A stretch of 35,376 bases of DNA from Meiothermus cerbereus DSM 11376 (GCF_000620065.1 NZ_JHVI01000032.1:1-35376); one strand, 5' to 3'. Numbered from the stretch's first letter, positions 23,645 to 33,843 are shown. Numbers and translations are program-made. The notes: a model not told the origin generated them from the sequence alone.

Positions 23645-24595
23645 ATGAAAATTCGACGTATACTTACGTTTAGTATGCGTATAATTGCTGTGTTGCCCTG
23701 GCTAATTGCCCTGGTGCTGGCCCAGGCTGGCCCCACCTATACGGTGCAGCGCGGCGACACCCTGTACTCGATTGCCAAGCGCCACGATACCACCGTGGAA
23801 ATTTTGATGCGGCTCAATGGCCTGAACGACGCCACCCTGAGCGTGGGGCAGGTGCTCCAGTTGCCACCCCAGACGGTACAGCACACTGTCCAGCGCGGCG
23901 ATACACTTTTTTCTATTGCCCGGCGCTATGGCTCCACGGTGCAGGCCATCCAGCAAGAAAACAACCTCGAGGGCACCACCCTTTCGCTTGGACAGGTGCT
24001 GCGGATTCCCCAGGTGGGCGTGGTTACTCCCAGCAACCCACCGGCTGCACCTCTCAATCCGTCCCCTACCAACCCCAATCCCGCCCCACCCGCGGGCGCT
24101 TCGGCCAATCTGGTTAACTCGACCCCGCTTCCCAGTCCCACCCCACCCCAGCCTGCACCCGAGCCCGCTCCGCCACCCCAGCCCAGCCAACCCCTCGACA
24201 CCGACTACGACCCCACCCACCCCCTGATTCTGGTGGTGCTCAAATACCTGGGCCTGCCCTATGTGTTTGGGGCCAACTCCGACCGCGCGGTGGACTGCTC
24301 GGCTTTTGTGCAGCAGGTCTTTGCCGAGGTGGGTATCAAGCTGCCCCGTACCAGCCGCGAGCAATGGGCCGCCTTCAGCACCGTACAAGGGGCCATGCGC
24401 CAGGGCGATCTGGTGTTTTTTAGCTTTGGGGGCCGCCAGATTGACCACGTGGGCATCTACCTGGGCCGCGGCGTGTTTGCCCACGCCAACAGCTACGGCA
24501 GCCGGGTGGTGATCGAAAGCCTGGACAGCCCCTTCTACAAGCGGGTCTACCGGGGGGCCAAGCGGGTGGAGGCCCTGTCGGCCCAGCAACCCTGA
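23645..24595 (+). CDS. LysM-NlpC/P60 peptidoglycan endopeptidase
   Basis: The 316-residue secreted enzyme has an N-terminal signal/anchor segment (IIAVLPWLIALVLAQA). Two LysM domains bind peptidoglycan: YTVQRGDTLYSIAKRHDTTV and HTVQRGDTLFSIARRYGSTV. A Pro-rich linker covers about residues 130-190, and an NlpC/P60 domain completes the protein. The catalytic Cys is in VDCSAFVQQVF and His in IDHVGIYLG, with a third polar residue in FAHANSYGS. It should cut stem peptides of the wall between D-Glu and the diamino acid. ATG 23645 has GAAGG 7 nt upstream; ATG 23642 in the same frame is equally possible, and longer frames lack support. The gene diverges from the SLH-barrel gene over about 230 nt, so both may share regulation in envelope maintenance. 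Confidence 0.9.
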   Translation: MKIRRILTFSMRIIAVLPWLIALVLAQAGPTYTVQRGDTLYSIAKRHDTTVEILMRLNGLNDATLSVGQVLQLPPQTVQHTVQRGDTLFSIARRYGSTVQAIQQENNLEGTTLSLGQVLRIPQVGVVTPSNPPAAPLNPSPTNPNPAPPAGASANLVNSTPLPSPTPPQPAPEPAPPPQPSQPLDTDYDPTHPLILVVLKYLGLPYVFGANSDRAVDCSAFVQQVFAEVGIKLPRTSREQWAAFSTVQGAMRQGDLVFFSFGGRQIDHVGIYLGRGVFAHANSYGSRVVIESLDSPFYKRVYRGAKRVEALSAQQP

Positions 24596-24870
24596 GGGCA
24601 TCTGGGCTCTGGCCCCTCATACCAACCCTACCTGAAGCTTTCTGGTTGGTGCAGGTCAAAACCGTCCGGATATAAGAGCAGCGTTTCGGGTAGGGATCCC
24701 AGCAAAAAGTACGAATCTAAGACACTTCTTATCAGGCAGGGTTTGCATGGCACAAGGCCCAGGGCCAACAGAGTTAAATAAACCCTATCAAATAATCTGA
24801 GTAGAAAAATCCTAAAAATAAAAACTGGACAAGCGCTGGACGCTGCTCATTAGACTGCAATAAAGGTCAT
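24596..24870 (+). promoter_or_regulatory. Intergenic region leading into the CRISPR-Cas operon
   Basis: There is no gene in these 275 bases. An inverted repeat ACCAACC (24621-24627)/GGTTGGT (24644-24650) and a TGAGGGC/GCCCCTCA pair at the NlpC stop could fold, but no U-tract follows. From about 24770 to 24870 the DNA turns clearly A/T-rich. It contains TGGACA near 24826 and TAGACT near 24852, a loose promoter pair with 19-20 nt spacing, then AAAGG 7 nt before the WYL start. CTCGAG, frequent elsewhere, is absent. The cas promoter most likely lies here. Confidence 0.5.
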
Positions 24871-25884
24871 ATGAGCTGGGAGCGTGCCCACCATAAAAAG
24901 TCGCTGCGTTTGCTGGAAGCTCGAGACCTGCTGGCAGCCAGACCCTACACGGCCCAGGAGCTAGGCGATGCGCTAGGGGTAAGTAAGCGGACGGCCTTGC
25001 GCTTGCTGGAGGATCTGCAAGCCATCCAGGTAGACAAAGAGGGGCGCTCGCCCCGGTATCAGCTTCTGCAAAGCCAGGAGCTAAGCCCCATAGAAGCCCT
25101 GATTACGCATAGCGCTTTGCGGATGCTCTACCACCACACCCCCGGCTATGAGCCCACCTACCTATCGGCCCTCAAAAAACTGGCCCTGCGGCTGCCCTCC
25201 CCCGCCCAGGAACTGGCGCTCAAAAGCACCGAAGACCTCGAGCGTCGCACCCTCCAGCAGCGGGATGAGGGATTGGCTATGGCAATGGTGGCCGAGGCCT
25301 GGTTTAAACGCCAGTTAATCGAGTTCGACTACCTTAAGCCGGGCGGCTCGGGCAGGCCGCGCAAAAGCGTACTCGAGGTCTACTTCCTGGAGATTTCCCG
25401 TACCAATCTGGGTATGTATGTGGTGGGTTATGAGCGCAACTACCGTAAGGCCCTGCGTACCTACAAGCTGAGCCGAATGCGCCGGGTCAGGATCATTGGT
25501 GAGCCTGGCGCCTACACCATCCCCCAGGACTTCGACCCCCGCCAATACCTCTCCAATGCCTGGGGGGTGATCGGGAGCAGCGGCGGTTCGCCGGTGGAAG
25601 TCCGGCTGCGAATCCGCCCCGAGGCTGCTTACCGCATTCTGGAGGGCGGCTACCCCAACCTGCGCATTGCCTCGAGGCTCCCAGATGGGGGTCTCGAGGT
25701 TTGTATTACTGTGGGAACCAACAACGACAACTTCCCGCTCGAGCTGCTCTCGTGGGTGCAAAGCTGGGGGTCGCGCATTGAGGTTCTGGAGCCAGCCAAC
25801 CTGCGGCAGCGGTGGCTTTCGGAGGCACAGGAGGTGGCAGCGCTGGCTAAAAAGGACGAGCTGGAAGACCATAACGATTCGTGA
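24871..25884 (+). CDS. WYL-domain transcriptional regulator of the cas operon
   Basis: The 337-residue protein has an N-terminal winged helix-turn-helix (residues about 8-60, YTAQELGDALGVSKRTALRLLEDLQAI). A central linker leads to a WYL domain near residues 140-215, seen in KRQLIEFDYLKPGG and LGMYVVGYERNYRKALRTYKLSRMRRV. The C-terminal WCX-like extension is PVEVRLRIRPEAAYRILEG and LLSWVQSWGSRIEVLEP. WYL domains bind ligands, possibly nucleotides or nucleic-acid pieces, and WYL regulators are known partners of CRISPR-Cas and other defence loci. ATG 24871 has AAAGG 7 nt upstream. cas3 starts 35 nt after its stop, so it is probably the first gene of the operon and may regulate itself and all cas genes. 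Activator or repressor action cannot be decided. Confidence 0.87.
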   Translation: MSWERAHHKKSLRLLEARDLLAARPYTAQELGDALGVSKRTALRLLEDLQAIQVDKEGRSPRYQLLQSQELSPIEALITHSALRMLYHHTPGYEPTYLSALKKLALRLPSPAQELALKSTEDLERRTLQQRDEGLAMAMVAEAWFKRQLIEFDYLKPGGSGRPRKSVLEVYFLEISRTNLGMYVVGYERNYRKALRTYKLSRMRRVRIIGEPGAYTIPQDFDPRQYLSNAWGVIGSSGGSPVEVRLRIRPEAAYRILEGGYPNLRIASRLPDGGLEVCITVGTNNDNFPLELLSWVQSWGSRIEVLEPANLRQRWLSEAQEVAALAKKDELEDHNDS

Positions 25885-25919
25885 CAGGATTTGTCGCGCT
25901 GAGGTGGGAGGCTATGAAC

Positions 25920-28640
25920 ATGGGTTTATCGGACAGGGCAAAAGCGCTATGGGCGAAAAGTGACCGAGAGAAGAACGACGGTTCCTGGCATCCGCTTATC
26001 GCTCATCTGCTCGATGTGGCTGCCAGCGCCGAGGTGATCCTGGAGCGCGAACCCCCCAAGACGCTCGAGCTATACGCTGCGGACTTGCAGCTCGACAGCC
26101 AGCAGGCCAAAGCCTGGATTTGTGCCCTGGCGGGGCTACACGACCTGGGCAAGGCCAGCCCGGCCTTCCAGCAGAAGTGGGATGTGGGCAAAGAGCGGGT
26201 GTGGAAAAGTGGCCTTTCTTGGACAAACAATCCCACACCCCCACCGGACGACGTTTCGCACAGCCTCATCAGTGAGGCGGTGCTGCCCAATCTCCTAGTG
26301 GAGCGAGGCTGGAAGCGTAGGGCTGCTGAGAACGTCGCGGCGGCGGTGGGCGCGCACCACGGCTTCCGGGCTACGAGGAACGACCTGGATGAAGCTTCGA
26401 CCGAAAAAGAGAAAGGCAATGCGGATTGGGACAGCGTGCGCAGCGAGCTTTTCAATGCCGTGCTCAAGGTACTCCGGGTAGGGGAGGCCCCTAAGGTTTG
26501 CATCTATAAAGGCGCCGCCTTCGAGCGACTGGCGGGCCTCACCAGCTTCGCCGACTGGATCGGCTCGAGCCTCGACTTCCACCCACTTGACGACGACCTG
26601 GGTAGGTATTACCGGCAGGCCAGAGTGCGAGCGGCGCAGAGGCTCGACAGCATCGGTTGGTTCGAGCGGGAAGCCCTGATGCCCGAGATGCAAAGCCTGG
26701 AAGCGGTGTTTGCTTACCTGGGCAAACCCGGCCAGCCGTTCAAAGCCCGCCCGCTGCAGGCTGCTCTCGAGCGCATGTTGGATCATGTGAGCGCTCCCGC
26801 CTTGTTCCTGATCGAGGCTCCAATGGGCGAAGGCAAGACCGAGGCCGCATTCTATGCCCATCTGCGCCTTCAGGCGGCCAACGGTCATCGGGGGATGTAC
26901 GTGGCCCTGCCCACCCAGGCCACCGGCAACCTGATGTTTGAGCGAACCAAGGAGTTTCTGGGCCTCTACGGGGCGTCCCGCAAGCTCGACCTGCAACTTC
27001 TGCACGGGGCCAGCGAGCTGGTGGAGGCTTACCAGAAGATACTTGTGCGCCCCAACACGCCTGAAGGGGGAGAGGAAGGGGTAGAGGCCCAGGTCTGGTT
27101 CTCCCACCGCAAGCGCGGTCTGCTCTCGGAGTACGCCGTGGGCACGGTAGATCAGGCCCTCTTGGGCATCCTGCCCACCAAGCACCAGTTTGTGCGGCTG
27201 TGGGGCCTGGGCAACCGGGTGGTGGTGTTGGACGAGGTGCACGCCTACGACACCTACACCGGCAGCCTGATCGAGACCCTGGTGCGCTGGCTTTGGGCTT
27301 TGGACTCGTCGGTTGTGCTGATGAGCGCAACGCTGCCAAAGGCCAAGCGGGAGGCTTTGCTAAAGGCGTTCGGCGCAGGGGAGATACCCGCAGCAGAAGA
27401 TAAGCCCTACCCGCGCATCACCCGCGTCGTGAAGGGCAACGCTAAACCTGTCGTGGAAACCTTTGAGGCGAGGAAACAGCCTACTCTGGTGCTAGAGGCC
27501 TTGCCGCTTGACCTCGAGGACATCGCTAATAAAGCGCTCGAGCAGGCCAAAGAGGGTGGTTGCGTGGCCTGCATCGTCAACACCGTACAGCGGGCGCAGG
27601 ACTTATACCTGAAACTGGTAGGCAACTCTGATGGCGTGGAGGTCTGCTTGTTCCACGCCCGCTTCCCGCTCGAGGATCGCTTGCGGCTCGAGCGCTGGGT
27701 CAAGGTCAAGTTTGGCAAGCATAGCGCCCTGGGTCGACGCAGACCGCACAGGGCTATCCTGGTTGCTACCCAGGTGGTGGAGCAATCCCTCGACCTCGAC
27801 TTCGATGTCATGTTCACCGACCTGGCCCCGGTGGATCTGGTGCTGCAACGCGCTGGGCGGTTGCACCGTCACCAGCGTGACCCCAGGCAGCGCCACGCCC
27901 ACACCACGCCCGTGCTGTGGGTGGCGGGCCTAGAGTGCGAAGGGGTGCCCGATTTCGGCTCTGCCGAGCAGATTTACGAGCGCTACGTCCTGCTGCGAAG
28001 CTGGCTGGCCCTGAAAAACCGTGGCCAGATTGAGCTTCCGGACGACATTGATCGTCTGGTACAGGAGGTCTACAGCGACCCTGCGCCCCAGGGGCTTTCG
28101 CACGAATGGCTCGAGGCTCTAAAGCAGGCCTGCAACCGCATGCACCGGCGGGACTCCAGGGATCTGGACGAGGCGGCCTACGCCCCCTTCGGCCTGCCCG
28201 ACGAGACCAACTGGCTCGACCCCCAGGAGTTCCCCAAGCTGCCCGACGACGAACCCAACCCCGACGACGACCCCAGCCCCACCAAAACCCGCAAAGGCCG
28301 CCCCAGCGCCACGGTGGTGCTGCTCCACAGGGTCAACGGTCAGCTCTGCCTAGACGCCGCGGGCCAGCATCCGGTCAAACTGGACAGCAAGCTCGAGCTG
28401 GCCGAGGGCAAGCGCATCTTCGCCCGCTCGGTCAAGCTCAGCCGCCACGAACTGGTGCAAGGCGACTTCGAGGCGCTGAAGGCCCACCGGAAGGCCCAGG
28501 GCCTCTCTGCCCAGCTCTGGAGCGAAACCCCGCTGCTGGCCCACGCTCATCCGGTGGTGCTCGAGGGGGGCAGGGCCGTACTGGGGGGACTTGAACTCGA
28601 GCTGCACCCTGCGCTTGGAGTGATTTACAGGAGTCAATAG
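25920..28640 (+). CDS. cas3: CRISPR-associated nuclease-helicase Cas3 (type I-E)
   Basis: The 906-residue effector degrades DNA bound by Cascade. The HD nuclease part shows H24 and H29 (WHPLIAHLLD), H74-D75 (LHDLGK) and AVGAHHG. The SF2 helicase shows Walker A MGEGKT (302-307), DEVH (438-441), SATLP, ATQVVEQSLDLDFD and the arginine finger motif QRAGR (643-647). All catalytic residues seem intact. A Asp/Pro-rich linker (DDEPNPDDDPSPTKTRKG) precedes the C-terminal domain. ATG 25920 is preferred because GGGAGG lies 8 nt upstream; ATG 25914 and GTG 25881 are also in frame. The gene follows the WYL regulator and precedes cse1 by 13 nt. Confidence 0.96.
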   Translation: MGLSDRAKALWAKSDREKNDGSWHPLIAHLLDVAASAEVILEREPPKTLELYAADLQLDSQQAKAWICALAGLHDLGKASPAFQQKWDVGKERVWKSGLSWTNNPTPPPDDVSHSLISEAVLPNLLVERGWKRRAAENVAAAVGAHHGFRATRNDLDEASTEKEKGNADWDSVRSELFNAVLKVLRVGEAPKVCIYKGAAFERLAGLTSFADWIGSSLDFHPLDDDLGRYYRQARVRAAQRLDSIGWFEREALMPEMQSLEAVFAYLGKPGQPFKARPLQAALERMLDHVSAPALFLIEAPMGEGKTEAAFYAHLRLQAANGHRGMYVALPTQATGNLMFERTKEFLGLYGASRKLDLQLLHGASELVEAYQKILVRPNTPEGGEEGVEAQVWFSHRKRGLLSEYAVGTVDQALLGILPTKHQFVRLWGLGNRVVVLDEVHAYDTYTGSLIETLVRWLWALDSSVVLMSATLPKAKREALLKAFGAGEIPAAEDKPYPRITRVVKGNAKPVVETFEARKQPTLVLEALPLDLEDIANKALEQAKEGGCVACIVNTVQRAQDLYLKLVGNSDGVEVCLFHARFPLEDRLRLERWVKVKFGKHSALGRRRPHRAILVATQVVEQSLDLDFDVMFTDLAPVDLVLQRAGRLHRHQRDPRQRHAHTTPVLWVAGLECEGVPDFGSAEQIYERYVLLRSWLALKNRGQIELPDDIDRLVQEVYSDPAPQGLSHEWLEALKQACNRMHRRDSRDLDEAAYAPFGLPDETNWLDPQEFPKLPDDEPNPDDDPSPTKTRKGRPSATVVLLHRVNGQLCLDAAGQHPVKLDSKLELAEGKRIFARSVKLSRHELVQGDFEALKAHRKAQGLSAQLWSETPLLAHAHPVVLEGGRAVLGGLELELHPALGVIYRSQ

Positions 28641-28653
28641 TAGGAGGTATGTC

Positions 28654-30198
28654 TTGCCCACGTTCAATCTAATAACCCAACCCTGGATTCCCGCGCGACA
28701 GCAGGGTGCGCTGAGACTCGTCAGCCTCGAGCAAGCCCTGCTCGAAGCCCGCCGGTTCGAGCGCATCGAAGACCCCAGCCCATTGGTGACGGTGGCCCTG
28801 CACCGCTTGCTCCTGGCGATCCTGCACCGGGCGCTGGAGGGCCCGGGCGATGCTTATGAGGCGGCAGAATGGTTCAAAAACGGCTTTGACCAGGGGAAGA
28901 TCCGCGCTTATCTGGTCAGGTACCACGACCGTTTCGACCTGTTCCACCCCGAGCGGCCCTTCTACCAGGTGCCCGACTTCACCCTCGAGCGCTCCAGCCG
29001 CTCCTGGACGGTGCTGGCCCCCGAACTCAACTCCGACAACAACAAGGTGCTCTTCGACCACACCATCACCTCGCGGCCTCGCCCACTCCAGCCGGATGAG
29101 GCCGCCCGCCTACTGGTGGCCAACCAGACCTTTGCCCTTTCTGCGGGCAAAAGCGTGCTGTGCCACACCGCCACCGCACCGGTCGCCACCGCGGCCCTGG
29201 CCCTGATGCTGGGCGAAAACCTTCACCAGACGCTGTGCCTGAACTTGGTTGCCTATCAAAAGCACGAACTCGAGCGCGACTTCGCTACCTGGGAAAAAGA
29301 GCCCCTGCGGGTTGCCGACCTGGCGGACTGCGAGCGGGCAAAGGCCAGCGCCAAGGGCATCGTTCACCGCTACACCTGGCTCTCGCGCGCGGTTCGCTTC
29401 GAGCCCGAAGAAGAAAGCGGTCAGACAGTTGTGCGCTGGATCGCCTACGCCTCGGGGGTTCGCTACGAGGAGAGCCAGGTTCGCCGCGACCCGATGGTGG
29501 CGGTTCGCCCTGATCCCAAAGACCCCACCAAGGAGCGTCCCCTCGGTTTCAGCGAAGGTAGGGCCTTGTGGCGGGACTTCGCCGCCCTGCTGCCCAAGCC
29601 CGGCTCGGCCCAGGGTCTGGAGGTGGCTAACCATGCCTGCAACGTTTACGACAAGCTGCACTGCCATTTCGAGAAGCGGGGTATCCCCGTGATGGTGGCG
29701 GGGCAGGCCAACGATCAGGCCAAGATCGAACTCTGGCGTGGCGAGACGTACCGCCTGCCTGAGGCCATTTTGGGCAAAGCCGATCTACACGTTTTCGTCA
29801 AAAAGTGCCTGGATCAGGCCGAAGAGATGGGAAAGGCCTTGAATGGGGCCGCTCGAGCCCTGGCCACCGAACTCCTGACCATGGGGGATCGGCAGCCTCA
29901 TAAAGACGACGTGAGCAGGCTGGTTCAGAGCTTTCCTCACCAGGCGGCTTACTGGTCGGCGCTCGAAGGCCAGTTCGCCGACTGGATACTGCGGCTCGGC
30001 CCCGATTTCCTAGAGCAGCAGGCCCGGCTCGAGCAAGACTGGCAGCAAACCCTCAAACGCGAAGCCCTGCGGGCCTGGGAACTCACCGCTCTGGTCGCTG
30101 GAAATGACGCCCGGGCGCTAAGAGCCATTTACAAGAGCGAGGGCATTTTGCTCTCCCGTTTCTACCGAAAGGAGGCAGTGGGTGCAAAAGGAAATTAG
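28654..30198 (+). CDS. cse1: Cascade large subunit Cse1/Cas8e (CasA)
   Basis: The 514-residue protein begins MPTFNLITQPWIPARQQGALRLVSLEQAL, the standard Cse1 opening. The subunit recognises the PAM and recruits Cas3. Further family segments are HPERPFYQVPDF, LLVANQTFALSAGKSV and the C-terminal four-helix bundle region (LEQDWQQTLKREALRAWELTA). The start codon is TTG: AGGAGG at 28642-28647 lies 6 nt before it, and the only nearby ATG (28649) is out of frame. A rare start may set a low level of this one-copy subunit. The stop overlaps the cse2 start by 17 nt. Confidence 0.95.
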   Translation: MPTFNLITQPWIPARQQGALRLVSLEQALLEARRFERIEDPSPLVTVALHRLLLAILHRALEGPGDAYEAAEWFKNGFDQGKIRAYLVRYHDRFDLFHPERPFYQVPDFTLERSSRSWTVLAPELNSDNNKVLFDHTITSRPRPLQPDEAARLLVANQTFALSAGKSVLCHTATAPVATAALALMLGENLHQTLCLNLVAYQKHELERDFATWEKEPLRVADLADCERAKASAKGIVHRYTWLSRAVRFEPEEESGQTVVRWIAYASGVRYEESQVRRDPMVAVRPDPKDPTKERPLGFSEGRALWRDFAALLPKPGSAQGLEVANHACNVYDKLHCHFEKRGIPVMVAGQANDQAKIELWRGETYRLPEAILGKADLHVFVKKCLDQAEEMGKALNGAARALATELLTMGDRQPHKDDVSRLVQSFPHQAAYWSALEGQFADWILRLGPDFLEQQARLEQDWQQTLKREALRAWELTALVAGNDARALRAIYKSEGILLSRFYRKEAVGAKGN

Positions 30199-30778
30199 TA
30201 GAGAACAGGCTTTTGTGCAGTACCTGCGAAAGCACAGTGAGTCCGCCGACCTGGCGCGGATGCGCCGTGCCCTAGCTGATCCGGGAGCGGAGGTGATCCC
30301 GTTGGTCGAGGGATTCTTGGCGCGTATTCAGGACGATTACGAGGCTCGCTGGGAGCGGATTTGTTACTACCTGGTGGCGGGGTTGTGGGCGAGCGCGGTG
30401 TCCTCGTCGGAGCTGGAGCGCTTTCGCCGGCAGCCCGAGGAAGAACCTGAAGTGAGCCAGGGCGACCAAAGCAACGTGAACAAAGGCTACCGTCGCACAC
30501 TGGGCCACGCCATCGCCCAGCTTTACCTCGCCCGTGGCCAGTCCAAAAGCATCGAGCAGCGCTTCGTCGCCTTGCTTGATGCCGATGAGGAACAGCTCCC
30601 ATACCGGATGCGCCAGATGGTGCGGCTGCTCAAGAGCGAGGAAGGCATCCCCATCTACTGGTCGGAACTCTTGCGTGACCTGCTGGCTTGGGACTACGAG
30701 CACAGGCCGGTGCAGCAGAAGTGGGCCAGGGCTTTTTACCGCACTGTGGCAAAAGAAACCCAAGGAGGAGAAGAATGA
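30182..30778 (+). CDS. cse2: Cascade small subunit Cse2 (CasB)
   Basis: The 198-residue helical protein forms the Cascade belly dimer that holds the non-target strand and crRNA backbone. Family features are ADLARMRRALADP near residue 22 and the Arg-rich RRTLGHAIAQLYLARGQ and LPYRMRQMVRLLKS segments, which suit nucleic-acid contact. The start is GTG 30182, 6 nt after GGAGG and inside the end of cse1, so translation is coupled. Its TGA overlaps the ATG of the next gene (ATGA), a DUF2939-like gene that is not a normal member of type I-E operons. Length is usual for the family. Confidence 0.93.
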   Translation: MQKEISREQAFVQYLRKHSESADLARMRRALADPGAEVIPLVEGFLARIQDDYEARWERICYYLVAGLWASAVSSSELERFRRQPEEEPEVSQGDQSNVNKGYRRTLGHAIAQLYLARGQSKSIEQRFVALLDADEEQLPYRMRQMVRLLKSEEGIPIYWSELLRDLLAWDYEHRPVQQKWARAFYRTVAKETQGGEE

Positions 30779-31305
30779 ACACCGAAAGCCAAGAAAAATC
30801 CACCCCCACCCCCAGGAAGCCGCTTCTCTTTTTGGCCGTATTGGCTGGATTGTTACTGCTGCTGGCTTACGCCTGGTTTTCGCCCTACCTGACGCTTAGG
30901 GGCATCCAGCAGTCCATCCAGCGCAACGACCCTTCGGCGCTCGAGCGCTACATTGATTTTCCCCGTGTGCGTGAAAGCCTCAAGGCTGACCTAAACCGCA
31001 TGTTGGTAGAGCAGGCCAGACAAGACCAGACCGGATTTGGGGCGCTGGGTCTGCTGTTTGTGGCCCCGCTGATAGATCAGTTGGTAAGCGTGCTAGTCAC
31101 CCCCGAAGGCCTGGCCAGCATCGGCACCGGCCAGGAGCCGCAGAAGGGCGACCTCGAGGCGGTTCGTGACTGGCGCCTCAAGCGAGAGGGATTTTCCCGA
31201 GCTTTGCTGCATCCCAAAGATAACCCTAGCGAGGGGCTCCTGATGGAACGACGGGGCCTGAACTGGAAAGTTGTACGGCTACAGGTCAACACCCTGCCCA
31301 AATAG
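30775..31305 (+). CDS. DUF2939-like membrane-anchored protein inside the cas operon
   Basis: The 176-residue protein has a polar, Pro/Thr-rich start, one membrane helix at about residues 18-38 ([19 protein letters not shown]), and then a soluble domain. [27 protein letters not shown] and [15 protein letters not shown] match the DUF2939 pattern: a helix pair followed by a Tyr-Val/Ile-Asp-Phe motif. A second hydrophobic segment ([18 protein letters not shown]) may be a helix against or in the membrane. A C-terminal beta strand pair ([20 protein letters not shown]) closes it. The ATG overlaps the cse2 stop, with GGAGGAGAAG before it, and cas7 starts 8 nt after its stop. It is therefore tightly built into the Cascade genes. 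No catalytic motif is seen. Function is unknown; a membrane link for the immune complex is only a hypothesis. Confidence 0.85.
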   Translation: MNTESQEKSTPTPRKPLLFLAVLAGLLLLLAYAWFSPYLTLRGIQQSIQRNDPSALERYIDFPRVRESLKADLNRMLVEQARQDQTGFGALGLLFVAPLIDQLVSVLVTPEGLASIGTGQEPQKGDLEAVRDWRLKREGFSRALLHPKDNPSEGLLMERRGLNWKVVRLQVNTLPK

Positions 31306-31313
31306 GAGAAAAC

Positions 31314-32516
<1,203 letters not shown>

Positions 32517-32517
32517 G

Positions 32518-33213
32518 ATGCCCACCTTGCTGTTGCGCCTGGCAGGCCCCATGCAGTCCTGGGGCACCAAGAGCCGCTTTGACGAGCGGGACACCGACCT
32601 CACCCCATCCAAGAGTGGGGTGATCGGCCTGCTGTGCGCCGCGATGGGTATAGATCGCGAAGAGCGCGAGCTGGTGCTGCAACTCGCAGACTTACGGATG
32701 GGCGTGCGGATAGATCAGCCGGGGGTGCTGCGCTACGACTACCAGACCGCGCAGAACGTGATCGCCGCCGACGAGTCCAAGATACACCCCACCACCGTCT
32801 CGCGGCGTTACTACCTGGCCGATGCGGTCTTCCTGGTGGGGCTGGAGGGAGAGGATCGGGGGCTGCTCGAGCGCGTTCACCAGTCGCTCAAGAATCCAAT
32901 CTGGCCCATCTTTCTCGGTAGAAAAGGTTATGTGCCAAGTCCGGGTGTATACCTCGAGGACGGCCTGTGCAAGGCGCCTTTGAAAGAAGCGCTGCAATAC
33001 CGCTACCTCGGGCGGCAGTGGCCAAAGGACGACCAGGGAAAAGACCTCGAGTCGGCCAGATTGCCGGTGCTGCTGGAAAATCGGGGTTCAAGTGAAGGCT
33101 CTTTGCGCATGGATCAGCCTCTGGGCTCCTTTGCCGAACGCCGCTTTGGAGCCCGTTTTGTGATTTCTGATGTTGTGGAGGTAAGGCATGTACCTGAGCC
33201 GTCTTTTGCTTGA
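32518..33213 (+). CDS. cas5: Cascade subunit Cas5e (CasD)
   Basis: The 231-residue RAMP protein caps the 5' handle of the crRNA. The start MPTLLLRLAGPMQSWGTKSRFDERDT is the type I-E Cas5 signature, followed by PSKSGVIGLLCAAMG, a Gly-rich loop. DYQTAQNVI, SRRYYLADAVFLVGLEG and LGRKGYVPSPGVYL complete the pattern. I chose ATG 32518, directly after the cas7 stop, rather than the longer frame from 32473 that overlaps cas7. The 3' end overlaps cas6e by 26 nt. Length is usual. Confidence 0.95.
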   Translation: MPTLLLRLAGPMQSWGTKSRFDERDTDLTPSKSGVIGLLCAAMGIDREERELVLQLADLRMGVRIDQPGVLRYDYQTAQNVIAADESKIHPTTVSRRYYLADAVFLVGLEGEDRGLLERVHQSLKNPIWPIFLGRKGYVPSPGVYLEDGLCKAPLKEALQYRYLGRQWPKDDQGKDLESARLPVLLENRGSSEGSLRMDQPLGSFAERRFGARFVISDVVEVRHVPEPSFA

Positions 33214-33841
33214 CCCCCGCTCCAAACAGGCCCGCACCGACCTGGCCAACCCCTACAAAATGCACGCCACCCTTTGCCGTGCTTTTGCCGAACCCGATCA
33301 GACACCGCCGCGCTTTTTGTGGCGGGCGGAGGAGGGAAAAACCCCGACGGTGCTGGTGCAGAGCCTTGAAACGCCGAACTGGGAAAAACTGCTACAGCGC
33401 TTCCCCGGCTACTTCGCCCAAGCGCCCCAGTACAAGCCGGTTCCCCTCGAGCACCTCCAGCCCGGTCAGGTGCTGCGCTTTCGCCTGCGGGCCAACCCCA
33501 CCGTTACCCGCAGGGATCCGCACAACCCCACTAAACGCAAGCGCTACGGCCTCAGGAGCGTAGAAGAGCAGCTCGAGTGGCTTGTGCGGCAGGGCACTAG
33601 CGGCGGGTTCAATGTGCTGGGCGCGATGGTGGTTCAAAGCGAGAAGGTCAGGTTCTACAAGCATTCCAAGAACGCCGATGAGTCCGGGCCTTCGGAGGCC
33701 TTGCCCATTGTGTTGCAGTCGGTGTTGTACGAGGGGCACCTGAAGATTGCCGACCTTGAGGCCTTCCAGCAAACCCTGGCGGCGGGCCTGGGCCACGCCA
33801 AAGCCCTGGGCTTCGGCCTGCTTTCCATTGGCAAGGGATAG
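33188..33841 (+). CDS. cas6e: crRNA-processing endoribonuclease Cas6e (Cse3/CasE)
   Basis: The 217-residue RNase cuts the repeat hairpin to make crRNAs. Active-site Y23 and H26 lie in NPYKMHATLCRAF, at the same numbers as in the Thermus enzyme. Two ferredoxin-like halves end in the Gly-rich loop GLGHAKALGFGLLSIG that grips RNA. RLRANPTVTRRDPHNPTKRKRYGL supplies basic residues for repeat binding. The repeat in the array, with a seven-base-pair stem, is a fitting substrate and would leave the eight-base 5' handle AUGAACCG. The gene begins inside cas5 and ends 2 nt before cas1. Confidence 0.96.
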   Translation: MYLSRLLLDPRSKQARTDLANPYKMHATLCRAFAEPDQTPPRFLWRAEEGKTPTVLVQSLETPNWEKLLQRFPGYFAQAPQYKPVPLEHLQPGQVLRFRLRANPTVTRRDPHNPTKRKRYGLRSVEEQLEWLVRQGTSGGFNVLGAMVVQSEKVRFYKHSKNADESGPSEALPIVLQSVLYEGHLKIADLEAFQQTLAAGLGHAKALGFGLLSIGKG

Positions 33842-33843
33842 CC

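Noticed and set aside
26295-27242. Minus-strand frame of 315 codons inside cas3
   Set aside because: It overlaps the conserved HD and helicase motifs of cas3 and is explained as a shadow of a GC-rich gene.
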